A stretch of DNA of 64,000 nucleotides from NCBI GenBank assembly GCA_016744335.1, contig JADGEO010000005.1:1-64000 (forward strand), read 5' to 3'. Positions 1-8,745 of the stretch are shown here, piece by piece. The notes beneath the pieces were generated by a model, which did no database searches, had not been told where the DNA came from, and worked only from the letters and a program-made list of their open reading frames with translations. This stretch comes from Anaerolineales bacterium. GTDB lineage: Bacteria; Chloroflexota; Anaerolineae; Anaerolineales; Villigracilaceae. The translations under genes and the position numbers were made by a program. The stretch's first letter is position 1; each line of letters begins with the position of its first letter.

Positions 1-391
1 ATTGAATACTATAATCGCACTATGGCAAAACCCTTCAAGTGGACTTTCCAAGGCAAAGCTTTGAGAGTTTGACTTGCGCTTTATTTACGCCAAGCTGTAC
101 TAGCCTTCCCCCGAAGGGGGAAGGGACATGTCTCACAGAGAGACATTCTCCCCCTTCGGGGGAGATGTCCGAAGGACAGAGGGGGCAAACGTCAGTCAAT
201 TTTAGCCACTACCAAATTTTGATTGTTCTTTTCCGCGAAGAAGCGAAGAGCGCAAAGAAAAAATCTATTTCTAACGGATTTTATGGTTTGTTCTAAAACT
301 AGCCCCTCTCAGGCCCCCAAATGCCAGCGCCGTTTTCGCTATTTAAAAACATAGTTTTTTGGGGGAGGAAGCCACCCCTCCCCCAAAAACT
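1..391. repeat. Intergenic region with palindromic repeat and terminator-like hairpin
   Basis: I see no convincing gene here. Bases 104-124 form a hairpin (CCTTCCCCC, loop GAA, GGGGGAAGG), and 148-164 form a second one (CTCCCCC, loop TTC, GGGGGAG). This hairpin pair recurs in inverted orientation at about 8641-8722, in degraded form at 16835-16925, and as fragments near 4378 and 57970, so it is a dispersed intergenic element. A 13-bp stem at 356-368/377-389 (TTTTTGGGGGAGG against its complement) lies directly downstream of the minus-strand gene ending at 392 and may end its transcript. Confidence 0.6.
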
Positions 392-2401
392 TTAAGGCGC
401 ACATCCTAAAATCTCTTGCATATTTTGAACCTTATCTTTTTCTGCAACAGCTTCCACGCGTGCCCATAATTGGCATAAACCATTCTGCAAGCGGGGGTCT
501 TTTTTGATGGCAACTTCTGACAACTCTTTAGCTTTTGCCAAATTGCCTATATGCACATAGCCCTCAATAAATGGCAACCATTCAAAGCTATCAACGGGAT
601 AAAATCCTTGAGCTTCAGCCTCATCCCCTAAACGGACGACCTCTGCCCAATTGCCGCGTTGGCGGGCTAACTCTGCTTTTGTTGAGAAATAGCACCACTC
701 GTGTGCGGGTTCTTTGCCAAACAATTCTGCAGGGAGGATGGGACTCTCCGCATCGACCTTGACCCGATCTGGGTCGGAGAGAAAAATAGCATCGGTGAGG
801 AAATGACTTTCTTTTTTGTAGAGTTTGGCATTGGCATAGGTTGAATCTAAAACTCGCAAGCATCCGTTTTTGGGGGCGTAGAATACAATTACTGCTGAGG
901 TATTCCCCTCATATTCAACAGTGCGATAGGGAAGATAAATGCGCGTATCTGGTTCTAGCGTGGGCAAGATGGTACCGCCCAATCTTTTCTTTGTATCAAT
1001 GAAGGCATAGGGCATTAAATCACCGGCTTTATAATCTGGGGCGTAAATCCAATTAAGGGGAGCAGTGAAAGACTTATCGCTTTCGTAAATCATAGGAAGT
1101 TCGTGGGTGAGAAGGGTTGTGCCTTCTTCCATAGCGGGAATGCGCCAAGAAAGTTGCCATAGTAAATTGCGCTGTGTTTCCCAATCTCGTCTAAAGAGAT
1201 TGGCACTTAGAAATTGTTGCCCCAATGCAAAAGCAAGAATTCCGCTTAAGACAACCGTGCGCCATTTTTTATTTTTAATGAGCAACTCGAGTAACCCTGC
1301 AACGAGAAAGGCGGTGCCTAGCATCATAGGAATGGTCAGACGATCGTAATCGGTGCCAATTTTTAGGGGAAAGCCTACCAACCAAGAGGGAATTCTGCCT
1401 AAAAGCAGACCTGCAACGCCAATAAGAATTGCTTGAGATGCCCACAAGAATCTCTTTGAAGGGGAATCTGTCAACTTTAAGTTTTGCAGGTAGATGGTGA
1501 GGAGGGCAAATGTAAATATAGCGAGCGCAAGCCCAAGTATCGAGGTCGGTGCGCTTGGTGTATCCTTTATGATTTGAATAAATCGCACCCATATTTGCCA
1601 GAGAAATTTGTAGAAGAGTTCCCCAATCTCAGGGATGATCTCTAGAGATAGCTTCGCGGAGTTTTGGCTCTCTCTGATGCTATAAGAGCTGTACTCACCT
1701 TTGGTATAAAAATAGACTAGCCAAAGCACGTTTGTCATCCAGAGTAGAAAATAGGGCAACCAGCGCTTTGCGCTTTCTTTGACTCGCGTCCAAAAATCGG
1801 ATATTTCTTCTCCAACCATAGCGTAGATAAAAAGAAATCGGATTGGTTCGAGGGTCACAAAATATTCAGTGGGGAAAAGTGCCCAAAACAAAAAGAAGAG
1901 GGCAAAGGCGGTATTGCGTTTCGCATGAATGGGTTGACGAAAGGCTCGTGCCATTAGCCCAAAAGAGAAGATATAAGAGACTAGCGATACCCACTCTTGA
2001 TTGATATGCGTGAACGCGACCCATTGTTGACTATAGCCCGGAAAGAGAAGAAAAAGTAGGGCAACGCTGAGGGTTTGTAGTGTTTTTTTTGTCCAAATTT
2101 CTTTTAGCGACCACCAAAGTGCAAGGACGCTGAGGAAACGCATTAATAATCCGAAAATTTGCCAAAGAATAGGAATAGGCGGAATCAAACTGGTAGTAAG
2201 GGCAAAGATAGGGGAAACAAAGGGACGCACAAAGCTGAAAGCGGGGAAAAATTCTAATGGACCTAAAAACTCTCCTATCCACGCGAAAGACCAATCGTCC
2301 CAGTAAAACCCGAGCCACGGAATCAGAAGCCCATAGGCAAGAAAAGTGAGCGTAGCTAAGAAGATGGGGATAGTTTTTTGTGAGAATTTAAATTTCGGCA
2401 T
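392..2401 (-). CDS. Polytopic membrane protein, possible GT-C-type glycosyltransferase
   Basis: This 669-residue protein begins with a transmembrane helix followed by the motif FYWDDW (Asp35-Asp36) in the first predicted external loop. An acidic pair there is typical of GT-C glycosyltransferases, which use lipid-linked sugars on the outer face of the membrane. About ten further hydrophobic segments follow up to about residue 410. The rest is a soluble domain ending in a TPR-like helical repeat (residues about 600-665). The gene stands alone, transcribed away from the stress-type cluster next to it. The GT-C assignment is inference from topology and the DD pair; no subfamily is recognisable. 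Confidence 0.7.
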   Translation of the reverse strand: MPKFKFSQKTIPIFLATLTFLAYGLLIPWLGFYWDDWSFAWIGEFLGPLEFFPAFSFVRPFVSPIFALTTSLIPPIPILWQIFGLLMRFLSVLALWWSLKEIWTKKTLQTLSVALLFLLFPGYSQQWVAFTHINQEWVSLVSYIFSFGLMARAFRQPIHAKRNTAFALFFLFWALFPTEYFVTLEPIRFLFIYAMVGEEISDFWTRVKESAKRWLPYFLLWMTNVLWLVYFYTKGEYSSYSIRESQNSAKLSLEIIPEIGELFYKFLWQIWVRFIQIIKDTPSAPTSILGLALAIFTFALLTIYLQNLKLTDSPSKRFLWASQAILIGVAGLLLGRIPSWLVGFPLKIGTDYDRLTIPMMLGTAFLVAGLLELLIKNKKWRTVVLSGILAFALGQQFLSANLFRRDWETQRNLLWQLSWRIPAMEEGTTLLTHELPMIYESDKSFTAPLNWIYAPDYKAGDLMPYAFIDTKKRLGGTILPTLEPDTRIYLPYRTVEYEGNTSAVIVFYAPKNGCLRVLDSTYANAKLYKKESHFLTDAIFLSDPDRVKVDAESPILPAELFGKEPAHEWCYFSTKAELARQRGNWAEVVRLGDEAEAQGFYPVDSFEWLPFIEGYVHIGNLAKAKELSEVAIKKDPRLQNGLCQLWARVEAVAEKDKVQNMQEILGCAP

Positions 2402-2862
2402 TTTTATCCTTTCGAAAAAGATGGGATGATAGCAGGATTATACAGGGTTTTTGGGTGTCAAGGGCTGGGATTACAAGAAAAAACCTTCCGAAGTTCTAGG
2501 AACTTTGGAAGGCTGGTTGTGCTAACCGCTGACGGAAAAGAAAGAATCCAAGTTAAAAAAGAATATCTAGACATAGAATCACCTATGGCAAATATAATTG
2601 GTATTAAAATGAACGGCTTAGAGTATCATCCACAGAAGAAATAATGCCAAAGTGTATTAAATGAACCCTGACAGGTCTTAGGCTTCGCAGAAGCACGACT
2701 TCTCAAGGTTTGTTTCTTAATACTAACACATGACCCTATACATGACCTCTAGCACTATATTATATGACCTAAAGACAGATATAGTAGGGGCAGAAAACAG
2801 ATATCGGGTTTATCGCTGATGTTTGAAGTTTATAGTCTGAAATCTAAACAGGAGCAAATCTT
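2402..2862. promoter_or_regulatory. Intergenic region with hairpin and direct repeats before the envelope cluster
   Basis: This 460-bp gap lies between divergent genes. At 2484-2512 there is a hairpin with 13-nt arms and one G-T pair (CCTTCCGAAGTTC, loop TAG). ATGACC occurs three times, at 2730, 2742 and 2764, that is 12 and 22 bp apart. ACAGATAT occurs twice, at 2775 and 2797, 22 bp apart. Direct repeats at whole-turn spacings are typical of dimeric activator sites, so this may be the control region of the downstream membrane-protein cluster. That role is inference. A 72-codon open frame at 2426-2644 overlaps the hairpin and has no recognisable family. Confidence 0.4.
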
Positions 2863-3495
2863 ATGAAAAAAGGAAATATAACTGGTGGATTAATTCTAAT
2901 TCTGCTTGGCGTGTGGTTTTTAGCGGTAGAGTTTGTTCCACAGCTAAATGCGTGGGCTGAGGGGCAATGGGCATTACTCATTATTGGTATTGGCGTAATC
3001 TTTCTTGCTGTGGGTATTTTGAATAATATACCTGCTTTGTCCATTCCCGCCTTTATCATTGGCTGTCTTGGCGGGTTGCTCTATTACCAAAATGTAACTG
3101 GTGATTGGGCAAGCTGGGCTTATGCGTGGACACTGACGCCTGGTTTTGTGGGCTTAGGTTTACTCTTTTATAGCCTCCAAACTGGCGACAAAGGTACACG
3201 TTCAGCAGGATTTATTCTTCTTTTTATAAGTTCTGTTTTATTTGTTGTTTTCGGCTCATTTTTAGGTGCCCCTCAAGAAATTACGAAGTATTGGCCCCTT
3301 CTGCTCATTATCGTTGGTGGGAGAATAATGTTCCGTGCGCTCTCTGGCGGTAAAAAAGAAAAACCAGTCAAAGCCCCTCAACCTATAGAAAATGAAGATA
3401 TTGTCGAAGACGCCATCGAAGACGCTATCCTTGAGGCTGAGGTTGAAGAAGAGCTTCTGATAGAACCAGATCAAATTATTGACGCAGAAGAATAA
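2863..3495 (+). CDS. DUF5668/LiaF-like small membrane protein with acidic tail
   Basis: This 210-residue protein has about six hydrophobic segments. The first matches the LiaI/LiaF-like transmembrane pattern (GGLILILLGVWFL). The last 55 residues are strongly acidic and probably cytoplasmic. The start is supported by an AGGAG site ten bases upstream. It is the first gene of a cluster of six small membrane proteins, all on the plus strand, that ends with a sensor kinase and response regulator. By analogy with LiaF-type proteins it may help sense or damp envelope stress. The family resemblance is visible; the function is inferred. Confidence 0.7.
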   Translation: MKKGNITGGLILILLGVWFLAVEFVPQLNAWAEGQWALLIIGIGVIFLAVGILNNIPALSIPAFIIGCLGGLLYYQNVTGDWASWAYAWTLTPGFVGLGLLFYSLQTGDKGTRSAGFILLFISSVLFVVFGSFLGAPQEITKYWPLLLIIVGGRIMFRALSGGKKEKPVKAPQPIENEDIVEDAIEDAILEAEVEEELLIEPDQIIDAEE

Positions 3496-3567
3496 AAACG
3501 GTAGCAAATAGTAAAGAATTATTATCTAATTACGAAACTAACCAACTATCAAACCAGGTACTAAAAA

Positions 3568-4365
3568 ATGAAAATAAAATCATTCTTTTGGGGCAGTTTA
3601 TTTATCGGGGCAGGCATTTTACTGCTTCTTGATAATCTCGGCTTTTTATCTGTCAATGTTTGGCAACTGATTTGGCCCACCTTTATTATTGCGGCAGGCG
3701 TTTGGACTCTTCTCGCCGCATCTAAGGGTACAGACGCACTGGAGAGAGAAAACCTATCTGCACCACTCGAAGGCACTACGCAGGGGAAAATGACCCTGTC
3801 TTTCGGTGCTGGGCAAGTTAAGGTCAAGGGCGGGGCGAACACTAATCAGCTTTTTAGCGGCTCTTTTGTCGGTGGCGTAAAGTATCAATCTAAAAATGCG
3901 GGTGATTTTCCAGAAATCTCGCTTAAATCAGATACTGAGTTGGCGCACCAAATCGTTATGCCGTGGATGTGGGGCGCACGGGATTGGAATGTGAACTTAA
4001 GCGAAGATGTAGCGTGGCAACTCCATTTTGAGATGGGTGCCTCTGATACACAAGTCGATTTGACGTATTTGAAGGTCACAGATTTAGAAGTGGACACGGG
4101 TGCCAGCAATACCAAAATCATTTTGCCCGCCAACGCAGGGCAGACGCACGTAGACCTGAGCGGGGGTGCCGCCTCTGTCATTTTCGAGGTCCCTGAGGGG
4201 GTTGCCGCTCGAATTCTCGTAGATGGTGGCTTGGCTTCAATTAACATCGACCGTGAGCGTTTTCCCCGAGTAGGCAATTATTATAAATCTAATAATTATG
4301 AGACCGCCGCTAATAAGGTAGATATCAATGCCGATTTTGGGGCAGGGTCACTGAGTATTCGATAA
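3568..4365 (+). CDS. LiaF-like protein with toast-rack domain
   Basis: This 265-residue protein has two N-terminal membrane helices of the DUF5668 type (residues about 6-50, including the LLLLDNLGF pattern). A soluble beta-rich domain follows, with repeated short strands such as GAGQVKVKGG, MGASDTQVDL, TGASNTKIIL and GGAASVIFEV. This Gly-Ala strand repetition is the signature of the toast-rack (DUF2154/LiaF C-terminal) solenoid. LiaF proteins regulate a LiaS-type histidine kinase, and such a kinase lies 3 kb downstream. A partner role is therefore plausible but not shown. Confidence 0.75.
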   Translation: MKIKSFFWGSLFIGAGILLLLDNLGFLSVNVWQLIWPTFIIAAGVWTLLAASKGTDALERENLSAPLEGTTQGKMTLSFGAGQVKVKGGANTNQLFSGSFVGGVKYQSKNAGDFPEISLKSDTELAHQIVMPWMWGARDWNVNLSEDVAWQLHFEMGASDTQVDLTYLKVTDLEVDTGASNTKIILPANAGQTHVDLSGGAASVIFEVPEGVAARILVDGGLASINIDRERFPRVGNYYKSNNYETAANKVDINADFGAGSLSIR

Positions 4366-4432
4366 AATCCGCCTTCCTAGCCTTCCCCCTTCGGTGGGAG
4401 TTAGGTGGAGGCGAAAAACAAGGAGAAAAATT

Positions 4433-5065
4433 ATGAAACGTTTTGATATGAGAATTCTCATTGGCATTGTCCTTATCGTGGCGGGCAGTATGTACCTGCT
4501 CCAAAACTTGGGCATTTTTTACGGCGGTGTGAATTTATTAGGCGCAATTGCTGTTGGTAGTGCTGGCATAGCTTCACTATATGTTTACGCCAATAATAAA
4601 GAGAATTGGTGGGCATTGATCCCCGGGACTACACTAATAGCGATTGCACTCAATATCTTGCTCGATACAATTTCTTATAGCTTAGGCAATATGCTTGGCG
4701 GTGGGATAGTTCTGGGCGGGATTGGGCTCAGCTTTTGGCTAATTTACTTCACACAACGAGGGTCCTTTTGGTGGGCAATTATCCCTGCCGGTGCCCTTAG
4801 CTCTCTGGCTGTTATTCCAGTAGCCGATGCGATTTTCCACGATGCGGGCGGGATATTTTTGCTCGGTCTTGGGTTGACATTCCTGTTTATCGCAAATCTG
4901 CCCGGCTACGATGGACAACTAAAATGGGCATATATACCTGGTGGAGTATTGATTGCCATTGGCGCAATCAGCCTACCCTTTATGGGAAATGCGCTCAATA
5001 TCCTTTTTCCCCTCGCACTCATTGCGGTGGGCGGGTATGTGCTTTATCAAAATTTTAGAGAGTAA
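4433..5065 (+). CDS. Multipass membrane protein with three internal repeats
   Basis: This is a 210-residue, almost wholly hydrophobic protein with about eight membrane segments and an N-terminal LLQNLGIF motif shared with the DUF5668 proteins around it. Three internal repeats are visible: NWWALIPGTTLIAIAL, SFWWAIIPAGALSSLAV and LKWAYIPGGVLIAIGA. They suggest triplication of a helix hairpin. The ATG at 4433 is preferred because AAGGAG lies just before it; an in-frame upstream extension from 4394 would be encoded by a dispersed palindromic repeat. Its function is unknown, and its position implies membership of the envelope cluster. Confidence 0.65.
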   Translation: MKRFDMRILIGIVLIVAGSMYLLQNLGIFYGGVNLLGAIAVGSAGIASLYVYANNKENWWALIPGTTLIAIALNILLDTISYSLGNMLGGGIVLGGIGLSFWLIYFTQRGSFWWAIIPAGALSSLAVIPVADAIFHDAGGIFLLGLGLTFLFIANLPGYDGQLKWAYIPGGVLIAIGAISLPFMGNALNILFPLALIAVGGYVLYQNFRE

Positions 5066-5124
5066 AGCACGACCAAATTACTACATAAATCAAGAAACTA
5101 ACTAACTAGCTATAGGAGCTAAAA

Positions 5125-5418
5125 ATGACTAAAAAACTCTATCGTACTGAAAAAGACAAAATGATTGGCGGCGTTTGCGGCGGATTGGGCAATTATTTCG
5201 ATATAGACCCAACTCTTGTGCGTCTCATCTTTGCACTAATTTTCTTCGGCTATGGTGTCGGTGGGATGATTTACCTCATCTTATGGATCATCATGCCAAG
5301 CGAAGCAATACAAGATGCACAAAATATCGTGACTAAAAATGAGCCAGAAATAAAAGAAGAAGCTCCAGCAATGGAAGAAGAAGTTGCCATAACGTCTGAT
5401 GACGTTATTGATGCTTAA
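5125..5418 (+). CDS. PspC-domain protein
   Basis: This 97-residue protein has the PspC domain at the N terminus: the conserved [19 protein letters not shown] stretch, then a hydrophobic helix ending in LWIIMP. A Glu-rich tail of about 35 residues follows. PspC proteins are inner-membrane stress sensors that act on PspA or on kinases. No pspA gene is in the window. The start has a GGAG site seven bases upstream. It is followed by a second, longer PspC gene. Confidence 0.85.
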   Translation: MTKKLYRTEKDKMIGGVCGGLGNYFDIDPTLVRLIFALIFFGYGVGGMIYLILWIIMPSEAIQDAQNIVTKNEPEIKEEAPAMEEEVAITSDDVIDA

Positions 5419-5444
5419 TAATCTCTTGTATACAAATCTTTATG

Positions 5445-5502
5445 GATAGCGCGCGTTACTGATAGCGCGCGTTACTGATAACGCACTTTACTAATAGCGC
5501 GG
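5445..5502. repeat. 16-bp tandem repeat, 3.6 copies
   Basis: The unit GATAGCGCGCGTTACT occurs exactly at 5445-5460 and 5461-5476. A variant (GATAACGCACTTTACT) follows at 5477-5492, and a partial copy at 5493-5502. Each unit contains a near-palindrome (TAGCGCGCGTTA). The array lies in the only sizeable gap within this part of the cluster, directly before the second PspC gene, so it could be a multi-site operator. It could also be a simple slippage array. Confidence 0.7.
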
Positions 5503-5586
5503 AGAAATTTTCTAAAATGTATCTTGAGAAGTTTGTGTGCAAAAAGCGTCTACCCGCAACTAAAAACTACGAAACTAGGAAAAATA

Positions 5587-6060
5587 ATGAAAACTTATCT
5601 CTATCGCAGTGAAACAGAACGTATGTTAGGCGGCGTATGTGGTGGATTAGGGGAATATCTCGCCTTAGACCCTGTATTTATTCGTCTCTTCTTTGTCTTG
5701 CTCTTTTTCGGGCACGGCTCGGGTTTATTTCTTTATTTCATTTTGTGGGTGATTATGCCCAATAAATCTGATGTGCAAGAAGGGAAGACTATCGAAGAGA
5801 ATGTGAAAGCAAGTGCTGAAAACTTTGGCGAACGTATTCAAACTATTGGAGAAGAATTTGGCGCGGCAATGCGAAATCCAAACCCACAAGCTGGGGTGAT
5901 CGTAGGTGTGGCACTAATTATTTTAGGAAGCCTTCTCTTTGTCGAAAATCTTGGCATCTATGGTTTAGGATGGTTTTCTTTCGATATTTTGTGGCCCACT
6001 TTACTTATTATTGGTGGCGTTGTTGTTTTACAGCGCCGCACGCGAGAAATTGCATCGTAA
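5587..6060 (+). CDS. PspC-domain protein fused to a LiaF-like membrane module
   Basis: This 157-residue protein starts with a PspC domain ([20 protein letters not shown], then a helix ending LWVIMP). A charged, probably helical linker follows (residues about 62-100), then two C-terminal hydrophobic segments with a DUF5668-like pattern (LFVENLGI). It thus joins the two module types of the cluster in one chain. The ATG at 5587 has an AGGA site; an upstream in-frame TTG at 5524 has no such support. Confidence 0.8.
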   Translation: MKTYLYRSETERMLGGVCGGLGEYLALDPVFIRLFFVLLFFGHGSGLFLYFILWVIMPNKSDVQEGKTIEENVKASAENFGERIQTIGEEFGAAMRNPNPQAGVIVGVALIILGSLLFVENLGIYGLGWFSFDILWPTLLIIGGVVVLQRRTREIAS

Positions 6061-6196
6061 CTTGAGGTTTATCGCGCCTCGCAGAAGTTGCTTAGGAATG
6101 AGAATCAAAACTTATACATTTGAAATATGCTTCGCTCAAATTTCGCTTCATTAATGGATAATTTATTTCATCCTAAGTCCTTATTAGGAGTACCAA

Positions 6197-7351
6197 ATGG
6201 AAAACAATAACAAAAAATTCGGGAATATACTCTTCCCTCTTATTCTTATTGCGGCGGGCATAATCTTCCTGCTTCAAAATTTAGGATTACTGGCTGGCGA
6301 TATCTGGGAGTTCTACCGTTTATGGCCCATTCTCGTTATCTTATTAGGATTCAACGACTTATTCCGCAATCGCGGCATCGTAGGTCCCACTCTCTCTATA
6401 GGATTTGGCTCTATCTTCTTATTGAGCAATCTCGATATTCTTAATTGGGGTGCTTGGATGACAATTCTGCGCTTATGGCCCATCCTTGTTATTGCGCTTG
6501 GACTTGAGATTTTTATTGGGCGCAAAAATATATGGCTCTCTATAATAGGTGTAGGATTTACGCTTACTCTCCTCGTGGCTGGGTTGTGGTACTCAGGCGG
6601 CGTTCTCGGCGTGGACAGTACTATAACTGCCCCAGCAGGGGTGCAGGTCACTAGCGAAGAAATTGAACAAGACCTAGATGATGCTAAATCTGCTTACGTT
6701 AATATAGAATCTTCTGTTGGAGAATTGATTATAGATTCACTATCTGATGATGATACTTTCATCGAAGGAAAAATTTATTCTATAGAACAAGAAGTTATCA
6801 CCGAGAGCTATAAATTAAGTAATGATAAAATCACTTACTATCTCGGAAGTGATTGGAACTCAGGAAAAAATATAAACTTCTCTAATTTCAACAATCAAGA
6901 ACGCCTTTCTTGGGAGCTCAAACTCACAGAAGAAATCCCTCTCATCTTAGACCTTTCTCTCGGTGTCGGAGAATCTGATCTTGATTTGAGCGACATCCAG
7001 ATTAGTGAATTCAACCTTGGTATGGGCGTAGGACAAACGACCCTCAGCCTGCCAAATGGTCAGTATCAAGCCCAAATCGACGGCGGTGTCGGGCAGACTA
7101 TTGTCCACCTCCCCAATGAAGGTGAAATCGAGCTAAATGTTGATGGCGGTGTAGGTGAAATCCGCATCTATATCCCCGAAGATATGCCCGCTAAAATCTA
7201 TGTTGATCGTGGTATTGCAGGGCTTGATGTTCCTATCCGTTATAATGAAGACGAAGATGTTTACACATCACCGAATTTTAGCGAAAGAGATGACCATATC
7301 GTAATTTATATTTCGCAAGGCATTGGCAATATCGCCATTCGTGAGGAATAA
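6197..7351 (+). CDS. LiaF-like protein with duplicated membrane module and toast-rack domain
   Basis: This 384-residue protein has two successive DUF5668-type membrane modules. The motif LLQNLGLL plus YRLWPILVILLG is repeated as LLSNLDIL plus LRLWPILVIALG. A further membrane helix follows (residues about 115-135). The C-terminal domain (about 165-384) has toast-rack-like repeats such as LGVGESDLDL, MGVGQTTLSL, GGVGQTIVHL and GGVGEIRIYI. It is the last membrane protein before the histidine kinase and the closest in layout to LiaF. TTAGGAG precedes the start. Confidence 0.78.
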   Translation: MENNNKKFGNILFPLILIAAGIIFLLQNLGLLAGDIWEFYRLWPILVILLGFNDLFRNRGIVGPTLSIGFGSIFLLSNLDILNWGAWMTILRLWPILVIALGLEIFIGRKNIWLSIIGVGFTLTLLVAGLWYSGGVLGVDSTITAPAGVQVTSEEIEQDLDDAKSAYVNIESSVGELIIDSLSDDDTFIEGKIYSIEQEVITESYKLSNDKITYYLGSDWNSGKNINFSNFNNQERLSWELKLTEEIPLILDLSLGVGESDLDLSDIQISEFNLGMGVGQTTLSLPNGQYQAQIDGGVGQTIVHLPNEGEIELNVDGGVGEIRIYIPEDMPAKIYVDRGIAGLDVPIRYNEDEDVYTSPNFSERDDHIVIYISQGIGNIAIREE

Positions 7352-7361
7352 CAACCCAAAA

Positions 7362-7396
7362 ACATCAGACCTAAGCTAATAGCTTAGGTCTGATGT
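7362..7396. terminator. Perfect 16-bp hairpin between LiaF-like gene and kinase
   Basis: Arms ACATCAGACCTAAGCT (7362-7377) and its exact complement (7381-7396) enclose a 3-nt loop. No T-tract follows, so this is a poor intrinsic terminator. It ends 14 bases before the kinase ATG, where a ribosome binding site would be expected and none is clear. It may uncouple kinase expression from the upstream genes or hinder ribosome access. Confidence 0.6.
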
Positions 7397-7409
7397 CTGA
7401 AATCTCATT

Positions 7410-8606
7410 ATGAAAGAACTCACCCAAAATCTCCCTCCTAAGAAAATCAAACTTACAGATGCCAGCGCGCTCATTGCCACAGTCGCTGTCGCTATTCCTA
7501 GTCTTTACGACTATATTAGCAATGCCCTCGAATACCGTTGGGTAGCTCTAGGCTTATACTTTAGCATCTTTTTTTTGCTCGCTCTGCGTGAAGAGATTCT
7601 GCAAAAAAGCCGTATTCCTGTCGATATTTACCTCGCCATTCAAACAGCTCTTGTTCTTAGCCTACTTATTTTGCCTCCACATCATGAATTTATTGTTATT
7701 TTATTTTTCGTTCTCAGTGCGCTTGCCTCCACTTGGCAACCAGGCAAAAAAGGCTATCTCTGGATTGCACTTTTCACCCTAATTACCGTCATTTTCTTCT
7801 TTTTACAACTGGGTCTAGAAAGTGCCCTTTACAACATCCCTATTTATGCAGGCGGTTATATATTTTTTGGTGCGTTTTCAGCATCCGCGGCAAAAGCAGA
7901 CGTTGCTCGCAAAGAAAGCGAAATGCTCTTAGAAGACCTCACTGCCGCACACCTGAAATTGCAAACTTATGCCGCCCAAGCCGAAGAACTTGCCGTAGCC
8001 GAAGAGCGCAATCGCCTAGCAAGGGAGATGCACGACACGTTAGGACATCGCCTCACCGTAGCCATTGTACAATTAGAGGGTGCAGAGCGTTTAGTGGATG
8101 AAGATCCGAAACGCGCTCGTATTATGCTTGCTACCGTTCGTGAGCAAATACGCGCGGCGTTTAGCGAATTGCGCCAAGCCCTTGCCACCTTGCGTGAACC
8201 CCTCCACGCAGATATTCCCATTGCACATGCACTCAAATCACTAGGGCAAAGCTTTGCAAATGCTACCGATTTAGAAGTAAAAATGGCATTTGCTCATAAT
8301 ATCCCCGAATTACCAAACGAATATCGCGTTGCTATCTATCGAGCCGTGCAAGAAGCACTCACCAATGCCCAACGCCATGCGCAAGCAGAATGTGTTCATA
8401 TCAGCTTACTGCTCAATAATAATGAAGAAACGATAGACCTTAGAGTAAAAGATAATGGGAAAGGGTTCCCCAAAAAAGCGAATAAACTTGGCTTCGGGTT
8501 ACGCGGCATCCAAGAACGCGCCGCCCAACTTAATGGCACTATGCGCTTAGAAGAAAACCCCGATGGCGGTGCACAGATTTGTCTCTGTTTGCCCTTACCG
8601 AAGTAA
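7410..8606 (+). CDS. NarL-family sensor histidine kinase (LiaS-like)
   Basis: This 398-residue kinase has about five or six N-terminal membrane helices (residues about 18-160) without a large external loop, so it probably senses within the membrane or through partner proteins. A coiled segment leads to a HisKA_3 domain with the phosphoacceptor His208 in REMHDTLGH. The ATPase domain has the N box (Asn319 in QEALTNAQRHA), a G1 box (DNGKGF, Asp348) and GFGLRGIQERA. Its response regulator follows after 140 bp. Position and architecture match LiaS-type intramembrane-sensing kinases. Confidence 0.9.
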   Translation: MKELTQNLPPKKIKLTDASALIATVAVAIPSLYDYISNALEYRWVALGLYFSIFFLLALREEILQKSRIPVDIYLAIQTALVLSLLILPPHHEFIVILFFVLSALASTWQPGKKGYLWIALFTLITVIFFFLQLGLESALYNIPIYAGGYIFFGAFSASAAKADVARKESEMLLEDLTAAHLKLQTYAAQAEELAVAEERNRLAREMHDTLGHRLTVAIVQLEGAERLVDEDPKRARIMLATVREQIRAAFSELRQALATLREPLHADIPIAHALKSLGQSFANATDLEVKMAFAHNIPELPNEYRVAIYRAVQEALTNAQRHAQAECVHISLLLNNNEETIDLRVKDNGKGFPKKANKLGFGLRGIQERAAQLNGTMRLEENPDGGAQICLCLPLPK

Positions 8607-8745
8607 AATATAAAAATATTGCGTAAATTTTAATACACAGTTTGCCCCCTCTCTCCTACGGACATCTCCCCAAAAGGGGGAGACAGTCCCTTCCTCCTTC
8701 GGCGGAAGGGGAGGAAAGGGGCTCAACCCAAAAAGGAATTTCTCC
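8607..8745. repeat. Dispersed palindromic repeat between kinase and regulator
   Basis: This stretch carries the element seen at 104-200, here inverted: TCTCCCCAAAAGGGGGAGA at about 8664-8682 and a CCTTCCTCCTTCGGCGGAAGG-type stem near 8690-8712. It separates the two partner genes. The response regulator has its own AAGGA site at 8733-8737. Confidence 0.6.

Noticed and set aside
39..296. 85-codon open frame at the window start
   Set aside because: It runs through the palindromic repeat and has no protein-like features or good ribosome binding site.
2426..2644. 72-codon open frame before the envelope cluster
   Set aside because: It overlaps a hairpin repeat, lacks a ribosome binding site and has no recognisable family; kept only as part of the intergenic region.
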